DNA from: Clostridia bacterium
Lineage (GTDB): Bacteria; Bacillota; Clostridia; Oscillospirales; CAG-272
Direction: 5' to 3'
Assembly (NCBI GenBank): GCA_017382555.1
Contig: JAFOAB010000124.1
Coordinates: 1-14,428 of the forward strand
DNA length: 14,428 bases
Shown here: positions 1 to 6,374 of the stretch, piece by piece
Layout: each line of letters starts with the position of its first letter
Numbering within the stretch: position 1 is the first letter of the stretch
Translations under genes and position numbers: made by a program
Notes under the pieces: model-generated
What the model saw: only the letters and a program-made list of their open reading frames with translations
Database searches by the model: none
What the model was told of the DNA's origin: nothing

Positions 1-245
1 AACCATCCCCATACGACCTTCACGCCGTAGCCGAAGATATCGTACGCGCCCTTGCTTGACGCCCAGCTGAGCGCACCAACGCAGACAAGCACGATACCGG
101 GGGCGGTGAATGCATCGCAGAGGCGGTGCATTACCTCGCTTACGTTTTGTGCCTTAAACAGCCCGCCCGCAGTAATGCTGAAGGCAAGCAATATGACGGC
201 AACGATAAGCGTTGCGATGAGGTCTGTCTTTTTGACGTTCTTCAT
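1..245 (-). CDS. DUF3899-like small membrane protein, 3' end outside window
   Basis: The reading frame starts with ATG at 245 and stays open to the window edge (81 codons). It begins MKNVKKTDLIATLIVAVILL, a short basic N-terminus followed by a hydrophobic segment (about residues 9-23). A second hydrophobic stretch (about residues 50-62) follows, then an SWASSKGAYDIFGYG segment. That last motif (SW-S-x-G-x-D-x-F-x-YG) is what I recall as typical of DUF3899 proteins, small two-helix membrane proteins of unknown function in Bacillota. The start lies 2 bp after the oppF stop, so it is almost certainly cotranscribed with the transporter operon. An AGGA lies about 14 nt upstream, so the ribosome binding site is weak and translational coupling to oppF is plausible. 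No function should be assigned; association with the peptide transporter is inference from spacing only. Confidence 0.68.
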   Translation of the reverse strand, partial: MKNVKKTDLIATLIVAVILLAFSITAGGLFKAQNVSEVMHRLCDAFTAPGIVLVCVGALSWASSKGAYDIFGYGVKVVWGW

Positions 246-247
246 CT

Positions 248-1429
248 TTACTTAATGATTTCCTGATACTTAGCAAACTCCGCATCGTTGCAATGTACGA
301 AGTGACCGGGGGTAATCTCACGGAAGGAGGGCTTATCCACGGAGTAATCGTGCTCTGCAAGAGGATTGTACACAATTCTCTTTCTCTGCTTTTCGTACTT
401 GGGGTCGGGCAGAGGAATTGCGGAAAGGAGCGCACGGGTGTAAGGATGGAGAGGATTGCGGAACAGCTCGTCGGAGGGAGCAAGCTCTACCATCTTACCG
501 AAGTACATAACGCCGATACGGTCGGAGAAGTACTTAACAACGGAAAGGTCGTGCGCGATGAAGAGAATGGTAAGACCAAGCTTCTCGCGGAGATCGTTCA
601 AGAGGTTAATAACCTGCGCCTGAATGGAAACGTCAAGCGCGGAAACGGGCTCGTCCGCAATAATAAGGCTCGGCTCCATAATGATGGAACGCGCAACACC
701 GATTCTCTGGCGCTGACCGCCGGAGAACTCGTGGGGGTAACGGCCTGCGTGCTCGGCAACAAGTCCGACCATCTCAAGCATCTCGTATACCTTTTTATCG
801 ATGACCTTCTTATCTCTCTCGCCCTGAATGATAAGTCCCTCGGAGATGATCTCGCGGACGGTCATACGGGGGTCAAGGGATGCGATAGGATCCTGGAATA
901 TCATCTGGATCTGCGTTACAAGGCGGGTCTTCTTCGCCTTGCGGAGCTCGTTTGCGAACTCCTTCTTGAGTGCCTGCTTCTCCTCGCCTGCAGCAGCGGC
1001 GATGAGCGGCTCGTACTTTGCCTTGCACTCGGCAACAAGCTTCTTGCTGTATTCCTTATCGCAGTTGTTCTGATCGTACTTCGCTTCTGCGATCTTCTTG
1101 TTGTTTTCGGCAACAATGGAATCTCTAACCTCACGGGTGATCTTACCCGCCTTGAGGTCCTCGTTTGCCTGCTTTATAGCCTCCTGATAGGAGCGGATTC
1201 CCGCGCCTATACGGATACCCTTGAAGTAGATATCACCGCTTGTGATGTTGTAAAGCTTGATGATGGAGCGTCCCGTTGTGGTCTTACCGCAGCCGGACTC
1301 ACCAACAAGGCCGAACGCCTCGCCCTTTCTGATCTCAAAGCTTACGTCATCAACAGCCTTAGTGAATTTAAAGTGCTGGCAAAGGTGGTCAACTTTAAGC
1401 AGAACTTCGTTTTCGTTTTCGTTATGCAT
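248..1429 (-). CDS. oppF: Oligopeptide ABC transporter ATPase OppF, with an inserted charged helical segment
   Basis: This is the second ATPase of the Opp importer (393 residues). It shows Walker A GESGCGKT (43-50), Q-loop Q179 in MIFQDP, signature FSGGQRQR (S236), Walker B ADEP (D259, E260), H-switch H293, and the OppF-type tail IPLPDPKYEKQRKRIVYNP leading to PGHFVHC. Typical OppF proteins have about 310-330 residues. The excess lies between Walker A and Q-loop (130 residues apart instead of roughly 48), where about residues 76-165 are rich in Lys, Glu and Ala and look alpha-helical or coiled-coil. I chose the start at 1429 rather than 1462 because GGGAGGA lies 7 nt upstream; the ATG then overlaps the end of oppD (8 bp), which suggests translational coupling. 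Catalytic residues all appear intact, so it should be active. The role of the insertion is unknown. Confidence 0.93.
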   Translation of the reverse strand: MHNENENEVLLKVDHLCQHFKFTKAVDDVSFEIRKGEAFGLVGESGCGKTTTGRSIIKLYNITSGDIYFKGIRIGAGIRSYQEAIKQANEDLKAGKITREVRDSIVAENNKKIAEAKYDQNNCDKEYSKKLVAECKAKYEPLIAAAAGEEKQALKKEFANELRKAKKTRLVTQIQMIFQDPIASLDPRMTVREIISEGLIIQGERDKKVIDKKVYEMLEMVGLVAEHAGRYPHEFSGGQRQRIGVARSIIMEPSLIIADEPVSALDVSIQAQVINLLNDLREKLGLTILFIAHDLSVVKYFSDRIGVMYFGKMVELAPSDELFRNPLHPYTRALLSAIPLPDPKYEKQRKRIVYNPLAEHDYSVDKPSFREITPGHFVHCNDAEFAKYQEIIK

Positions 1430-3593
1430 TATCGCTTCCTCCCATTCCCTGCATTCTTGCAATTCTATCGGTAACTATCTTGGGGGGCGCAACCTTGGGT
1501 GCATCGGGGTGAAGCAGCCAGGTAGCGGCATAGTGGGTATCGCTTTCCTCAACCTTGAACATGGGAGGCTGCTCCTCAAAATCAATGACCATCGCGTACT
1601 TGTTACGCGCCGCAAATGCATCGCCCTTGGGGGGATAGATCATATTGGGGGGAGTGCCGGGAATTGCATCAAGCTTTTCCTCGGTATCAAGGTCGGGCAT
1701 AGAGGAAAGAAGCGCCCAGGTGTAAGGATGACGGGAATCGTAGAAGATATCCTCTGCGGTACCGTACTCAACTATCTTACCCGCGTACATAACGGCAATT
1801 CTGTCTGCCATATTAGCAACAACGCCGAGGTCGTGGGTGATGAAGATAATGGAAAGCTGACGCTCGCGCTTCAGATCATTGATAAGCTCAAGGATCTGGG
1901 ACTGAATGGTAACGTCAAGCGCGGTGGTAGGCTCGTCACAAATAAGAATATCGGGGTCAGCCGCGAGAGCGATAGCGATAACGATACGCTGACGCATACC
2001 GCCGGAGAACTCGAAGGGATACTGCTTGAATCTCTTTCTGGGCTCCTTGATACCAACCTCCTCCATCAGCTTGATGGCGCGGTGCTTTGCCATATCGGGG
2101 GTTACCTTGTGGACAACGCCGGAAGCGTTCTCCTTGAGGTAGTCGATCATAGCAACGGTCTCTTTATCAAAGTCGCGGGTATATCTGTTCTCAAGCGCAC
2201 GCTCGTAGTGCTCTACAAGACGGTCGATCTGGTTGAGGATATTCTTCTTTACCTGCTCAAGGCTGGTAACTGCAGCGGGCTTAACCTTCCAGTCGGGGGA
2301 CTTGCCTGCGGCAACCATACGCTCGTACTTTGCCTGCTCCTTTGCGTAGCGAGCCTCTTCCTTTGCGTTCTTCGCAATGGAAGCAAAGTACTTCTCGATC
2401 TCAGCCTTAACGCCTACCTCGAAGGTGTAAGCGAAGCTGTCCTTGATAAGCTCAAGGCGGTCGATGGAGGCATTAACTGCCTCGCTCATCTTCTTGTGAG
2501 CGTCAAGCGCTGCCTTCTTATCAAGGCTATCGGCACAGAATACGTCTCTGTTTGCCTTAAGCGCGCTGATAGCCTGCTCCTTTGCGGCATAAGCCTTTTC
2601 TGCGGACAGCATAAGGCCCTGCTTTGCATCGGCAATGAAGCTGAGCATAAAGTTATCGTCAAGATACTTGCGGAGGTATACGTTGAGCTCGTCAACGGGA
2701 AGCTTGGGAAGCTCCGCACCGCCGCTGAAGGTGTGGAAGTAACCGAGCGCGAAGAAGTTGGGCGCAGGGTAATCTACAGCCGCACCGGTATAATCGCGGA
2801 TAGTGGTGAGCAGAGGAAGCAGAGGAGTGAGATCCCCGGACTTCTTCTGTGCCGCATAGGTGGAAAGAAGTGCGTTTGCAGCCGCGGTAACCTCATCCTT
2901 GTTCGCGTTTACAACGTTCTCGTGGATGGATTCGAGGGCATCCTTCTTTATCTCGTTAAGGCGATACTTAACGTCGTTTGCAGCATTCTTTTCAATTTCA
3001 AATATAAGGCTGTCTGCCTCGGAGTGTGCCTCGATAGCCGCCTCGTGAGCAACGTTCCAAGCGGACTCAAGCTCGATATGCTTGTATTCAAACTTATCGA
3101 AATTCTTGCACTTTTCCTCAAGCACCTTTGCCTTTGCGGCATCGTCCTTTGCAATGGCCTCTGCCATAGCGGTGTTCAGCTTTGCAAGGGTGGTGTTGAA
3201 GTTTATCTTGCTTTCCTTCTGGCGTGCCTTGCCCTTGAGGAGCATCGCCTCGGTAAGCTGACGGCCGATCCTAACGATGGGGTTAAGGCTGGACATAGGA
3301 TCCTGGAAGATCATTGCGATTTTATCACCGCGGATCTTGTGGAAATCCTCCTCGGAGATCTTGAGAAGGTCCTTGCCGTCATATATGATCTCGCCGCCCT
3401 CAACGATGGAGTTACCGGCAAGAATTCCGAGAATAGCCTTGGAGGTTACGGACTTACCGGAGCCGGACTCACCGACTATGGCAAGAGTTTCACCCTTATT
3501 AAGGTCAAAATCAATACCTCTTACCGCCTGCACCTTACCGTTTGTGGTGCGGAAGGAGATAGTAAGATCTTTTACAGATAATTTCTTTTCCAT
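1422..3593 (-). CDS. oppD: Oligopeptide ABC transporter ATPase OppD with a ~370-residue internal insertion
   Basis: This is the first ATPase of the Opp importer (723 residues; usual length about 320-350). Walker A is GESGSGKS (41-48), Q-loop Q97 in MIFQDPMSSLNP, signature FSGGMRQR (S530), Walker B ICDEP (D553, E554), H-switch H587. Q97 and S530 are 433 residues apart, against about 60 normally, so roughly residues 125-495 are inserted in the helical subdomain. The insert is mostly charged, Ala/Lys/Glu-rich and probably helical, with a less charged middle part (about 265-320) containing Pro and aromatic residues. The frame is continuous, so it is not a fusion artefact within this sequence. In the C-terminal region (GTPPNMIYPPKG, then D658, N664, D671, T691) the four cysteines usual for the family are absent. 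Start at 3593 is preferred over 3632: it follows the oppC stop by 1 nt and has AGGAGT 11 nt upstream. Confidence 0.92.
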   Translation of the reverse strand: MEKKLSVKDLTISFRTTNGKVQAVRGIDFDLNKGETLAIVGESGSGKSVTSKAILGILAGNSIVEGGEIIYDGKDLLKISEEDFHKIRGDKIAMIFQDPMSSLNPIVRIGRQLTEAMLLKGKARQKESKINFNTTLAKLNTAMAEAIAKDDAAKAKVLEEKCKNFDKFEYKHIELESAWNVAHEAAIEAHSEADSLIFEIEKNAANDVKYRLNEIKKDALESIHENVVNANKDEVTAAANALLSTYAAQKKSGDLTPLLPLLTTIRDYTGAAVDYPAPNFFALGYFHTFSGGAELPKLPVDELNVYLRKYLDDNFMLSFIADAKQGLMLSAEKAYAAKEQAISALKANRDVFCADSLDKKAALDAHKKMSEAVNASIDRLELIKDSFAYTFEVGVKAEIEKYFASIAKNAKEEARYAKEQAKYERMVAAGKSPDWKVKPAAVTSLEQVKKNILNQIDRLVEHYERALENRYTRDFDKETVAMIDYLKENASGVVHKVTPDMAKHRAIKLMEEVGIKEPRKRFKQYPFEFSGGMRQRIVIAIALAADPDILICDEPTTALDVTIQSQILELINDLKRERQLSIIFITHDLGVVANMADRIAVMYAGKIVEYGTAEDIFYDSRHPYTWALLSSMPDLDTEEKLDAIPGTPPNMIYPPKGDAFAARNKYAMVIDFEEQPPMFKVEESDTHYAATWLLHPDAPKVAPPKIVTDRIARMQGMGGSDNA

Positions 3594-3594
3594 T

Positions 3595-5160
3595 TTAGTC
3601 TTCCACTCCTCTCGTAGACGGGTTGAATGCATCTCTCAGACCGTTACCGAACAGGTTGAAGGAGATAAGGAGGAGAGATACGAACAGGGACGGGAACAGC
3701 ATTGCGTGGGGGGAGCCTGTCATAGCGGTCTGACCGAGGGACATAAGCTCACCTATGCTGGTGCCCGCAAAGGTGGAAAGGTTGATAATTCCGAGGTAGG
3801 TAAGAGATGTCTCGGAGTTAATAACGCCGGGAATTACAAGCACACAGCTTGTGATGATGGTACCGAGAGAGTTGGGGAAGATATGCTTGAACATAAGGCG
3901 GCGGTCGTTTGCGCCGAGGGTCTTTGCCGCAAGCACGTATTCCTGACTCTTAAAGCGGTAGAACTGCTTTCTTGTAAGTGCCGCCATACCGATCCAGCCG
4001 GTAAGCACGAATGCGAACAGGAAGGAAGGAACGATACCAACCTTCTTTGCAAGGTGAAGCTGGAAGAGAACCGCAACAACGGTAAAGGGAACACCGGAAA
4101 GGATATCGGAGATACGGTCAAGGATCATATCCACCATACCGCCGTAGTAGCCCTGGATGGAGCCGTAGATAGCACCGATGGTGAGGTTGATAGCGGAAAC
4201 GAGAATTGCAAATACAAGGGAGAAGCGAGCACCGATACCGATAGCACCAAAGAGGTCACGACCGTACTCATCGGTTCCGAAGAGGTAGTTGGGCTCCATA
4301 CCCTTGAGGTACTGATAGTAATTGTAGTAGCAGATACGAACCTCAACGGAGCCGGACTTAACGGTGCAGTAATTGTAGCTGCCATCGTCACCTGCTATAC
4401 GAAGAGAGTTGTACTGATATTCGGGCTCCGCATAGGTAACACCGGTTACGTAAGCGGGAATGAAATTTCCGTTTGCATCATAAGCGGGGGTGTTCTTGGT
4501 ATCAGCGCACTGATACCAGATGTTGGCATTCTTCGCAATAAGGCGAAGCTCTGCCGCATCAACACCGGGATAAACCTTATTAATGTCTACAACGGGATAG
4601 AGGAGCTGAATGCCGGTCTCGTTCTGCCATGCCTGCATTTTTGCAAACTCCTCGGCGGAAACAACGAGGGTACGAACACCCTGCTCAAAATATCTGTTTA
4701 CCTTAACCTTATAGGTAGTGGTGATTCTTTCCTGACCGCGGTAAATGGACTTGACCTCGGTGGTACCTACTGTTTTGATGTAGGGGTCCATACCGGTCTC
4801 AATGCCGATAGCCTTGAGCGCTGCGATCTTGGTCTCGTTTACCGAGCTATAGGTAACGGATCCGTCAAGAATACCGATGTCAAGCGCTGCAATGTCGGGA
4901 TTATAGGGCGGGAAGTTTGTGTACACGTTATCCTTATCCTTGATGGAGTAAGGGGTAACGATCGGGGCAATGATTGCAAAAAGAATGAGGAAAAGGATGA
5001 TATATGCCGCAACAACGGAGGACTTATTCTTCTTGAAGCGAATAAGTGCGTCCGCAAAGTAGCTGCGTGCCTTTGTATCAAACTTTTTATCGTGTAAAAC
5101 GGCATCCTTCTGGGCAAAAGCGAACTTTTCCTGAGGGATATGCGCGTACTTGTTTTCCAT
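3595..5160 (-). CDS. oppC: Oligopeptide ABC transporter permease OppC with a large extracytoplasmic insertion
   Basis: This is an inner-membrane permease subunit of the Opp importer (521 residues; usual about 300). A cytoplasmic N-terminus (1-47) leads to TM1 (about 48-69, SSVVAAYIILFLILFAIIAP). A long soluble stretch (about 71-290) follows before the conserved FGTDEYGRDLF motif at F294. The remaining five membrane segments and the EAA coupling loop (QEYVLAAKTLGANDRRLMFKHIFPN) follow. In ordinary OppC proteins TM1 and FGTD are about 40 residues apart, so around 180 residues are extra. By topology they face outside, towards the OppA docking side, and are rich in Tyr, Asn, Gly and Thr with three Cys (YQC, NYC, RIC). 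A good ribosome binding site (CTCCTTT on the plus strand, 5170-5176) lies 9 nt upstream. The gene sits 33 nt after oppB and 1 nt before oppD. Confidence 0.93.
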   Translation of the reverse strand: MENKYAHIPQEKFAFAQKDAVLHDKKFDTKARSYFADALIRFKKNKSSVVAAYIILFLILFAIIAPIVTPYSIKDKDNVYTNFPPYNPDIAALDIGILDGSVTYSSVNETKIAALKAIGIETGMDPYIKTVGTTEVKSIYRGQERITTTYKVKVNRYFEQGVRTLVVSAEEFAKMQAWQNETGIQLLYPVVDINKVYPGVDAAELRLIAKNANIWYQCADTKNTPAYDANGNFIPAYVTGVTYAEPEYQYNSLRIAGDDGSYNYCTVKSGSVEVRICYYNYYQYLKGMEPNYLFGTDEYGRDLFGAIGIGARFSLVFAILVSAINLTIGAIYGSIQGYYGGMVDMILDRISDILSGVPFTVVAVLFQLHLAKKVGIVPSFLFAFVLTGWIGMAALTRKQFYRFKSQEYVLAAKTLGANDRRLMFKHIFPNSLGTIITSCVLVIPGVINSETSLTYLGIINLSTFAGTSIGELMSLGQTAMTGSPHAMLFPSLFVSLLLISFNLFGNGLRDAFNPSTRGVED

Positions 5161-5193
5161 ATTAGGTGACTCCTTTCGTAAACTGCTGTTACA

Positions 5194-6150
5194 TTACTTC
5201 TTCGAGCCCATACGGATACGGGGATCGATGAAGCCGTAGCTGACGTCTACAACAATACCTGCGGCAAGACCGATGGCGGTGTAGAAGACGGTAAGCAGAA
5301 TGAACAGAGGATAGTCAAGTGCGTTGATGGAGTAGAGGTAAAGCTCACCTACTCCGGGGATGGAGAAGATCTTCTCGATAATAAGAGAACCGGAAAGAAT
5401 TCCGATAAAGGAACCGAAGATAGAAGGAAGAACAACTACCATACAGTTCTTCATAGCGTGGCGAACGGTCGCCTGACGCTTGGTAAGTCCCTTGGTACGT
5501 GCAAGAAGCATAAACTCACTTGTAAGCACCTCGGTAAGCTCCGCACGGGTGGTGCGGGTAAAGCCTGCAATGGTACCGAATGCAAGGGAAAGCACTGCGG
5601 GCATCATGGAAACGAACATAGGCCATGAGAACCAGTCCGTTCCGCCCTTCATAACAAGCGGGAAGAGATTCAACTTGAAGCAAAGGATATACTGAATAAG
5701 GAACGCGTAAACGAACGACGGCACCGAGATACACACCATAACGAGGGTGGATATCGTATGGTCGATCCACGTGTTCTTCTTAAGCGCGGCAAAAATACCG
5801 AGAGCAATTCCTATCGGTATACTGAAAATTATGGAATACAGATTTACTATCATGGATGCGGGAAGCTTGGATGTGAAAAGCTGCGCAACGTCCTTTCCAT
5901 AGTACTTTGCGCTGTCACAAATACCCCAGTCCCATTTCGTGAATACGTCGCGAAGGAAGATTCCGAACTGAACGAGATAGGGCTTATTATATCCAAGTGC
6001 CTCACGGCGCGCCTCGATAACAGCGGTATGAGGGTCACCTATCGGCAGAGGAGCCAAGGGGAGCATCCTGATAAGAACGAAGCACATTAAGGTGATGATG
6101 AACAAGGTGAACAGCATCAGTGCGGTTCTTTGTAAAGCGTATTTTACCAT
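5194..6150 (-). CDS. oppB: Oligopeptide ABC transporter permease OppB
   Basis: This is the partner permease of OppC (318 residues, the normal size for the family). The N-terminal membrane segment (about residues 9-30) is followed by LIRMLPLAPLP, a soluble loop, and five further hydrophobic segments. The EAA coupling loop is visible as LTSEFMLLARTKGLTKRQA with the usual LLARTKG element, which docks on the ATPases. The C-terminus FIDPRIRMGSKK matches the DPRIR ending typical of OppB/DppB. The ribosome binding site is GGAGG (6157-6161 on the plus strand) 6 nt before the ATG. Unlike OppA, OppC, OppD and OppF it carries no obvious extra domain. It is the first permease gene after the oppA-oppB intergenic hairpin. 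Confidence 0.95.
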   Translation of the reverse strand: MVKYALQRTALMLFTLFIITLMCFVLIRMLPLAPLPIGDPHTAVIEARREALGYNKPYLVQFGIFLRDVFTKWDWGICDSAKYYGKDVAQLFTSKLPASMIVNLYSIIFSIPIGIALGIFAALKKNTWIDHTISTLVMVCISVPSFVYAFLIQYILCFKLNLFPLVMKGGTDWFSWPMFVSMMPAVLSLAFGTIAGFTRTTRAELTEVLTSEFMLLARTKGLTKRQATVRHAMKNCMVVVLPSIFGSFIGILSGSLIIEKIFSIPGVGELYLYSINALDYPLFILLTVFYTAIGLAAGIVVDVSYGFIDPRIRMGSKK

Positions 6151-6213
6151 AATTAACCTCCGGCTTTAAGCAAGTATGACGTATGCCGATACTGCTTAAA
6201 TAGTGAACGCGAG

Positions 6214-6231
6214 TCGGTGTCTTTACACCGA
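6214..6231. other. Short hairpin in oppB leader
   Basis: TCGGTGT (6214-6220) and ACACCGA (6225-6231) form a perfect 7-bp stem with a 4-nt loop. It lies about 64 nt upstream of the oppB start, and no U-tract follows on either strand. It may shape the 5' leader of an oppB transcript. No known riboswitch was recognised. Confidence 0.45.
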
Positions 6232-6237
6232 ACGTGT

Positions 6238-6265
6238 ATTATTTTGCGCGTTTTTTCGTTTTCAA
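6238..6265 (-). promoter_or_regulatory. Candidate internal promoter for oppBCDF
   Basis: Read on the minus strand, TTGAAA (6260-6265) and AATAAT (6238-6243) are 16 nt apart; each matches 5 of 6 consensus sigma-A bases. They lie between the oppA-oppB hairpin and oppB, so this could supply the permease/ATPase genes independently of oppA. The surroundings are AT-rich, so chance occurrence is possible. Confidence 0.33.
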
Positions 6266-6298
6266 CACGCATTTTTAAACTCATTCATTACGCAACTT

Positions 6299-6330
6299 TC
6301 CCGCAAGGGGGCAGAAACCCCCTTGCGGGA
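6299..6330 (-). other. Strong stem-loop between oppA and oppB (mRNA processing/stabilising element or partial terminator)
   Basis: CCCGCAAGGGGG (6300-6311) pairs perfectly with CCCCCTTGCGGG (6318-6329) around a 6-nt loop, with an extra T-A pair outside (12-13 bp in all). It begins about 45 bp downstream of the oppA stop in the direction of transcription. No run of U follows on the minus strand (next bases AAGTTGCG), so it is not a standard intrinsic terminator. A hairpin in this position commonly protects the upstream binding-protein mRNA and lets it accumulate over the downstream permease genes; that role here is inference. Confidence 0.7.
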
Positions 6331-6374
6331 CAGTGACTATGCTTTAAAACGTATTATTAAGCTTGTGCTTAAAA

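Noticed and set aside
1430..1462. Upstream start of OppF at 1462 and of OppD at 3632
   Set aside because: Both would overlap the preceding gene by about 40 bp and add a non-family N-terminus. The internal ATGs at 1429 and 3593 have ribosome binding sites and join the neighbouring stop codons closely.
2718..2729. A second FSGG sequence in OppD (around residue 290)
   Set aside because: It is followed by AELPKLP and not by the MRQR/QRQR needed for an ABC signature, has no Walker B after it, and lies in the insert. It does not indicate a second ATPase domain.
1257..5097. Long plus-strand open frames opposite oppD and oppC (1257-3581 and 3277-5097)
   Set aside because: They are antisense shadows. 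The minus-strand frames carry complete Walker, signature, EAA and FGTD motifs, while the plus-strand products are low-complexity Leu/Gly/Val-rich with no recognisable domain. Biased codon choice in the real genes avoids codons that read as stops on the other strand.
6299..6330. Standard rho-independent terminator between oppA and oppB
   Set aside because: The stem is strong but neither strand has a run of T after it, so I call it a stabilising or processing hairpin instead.
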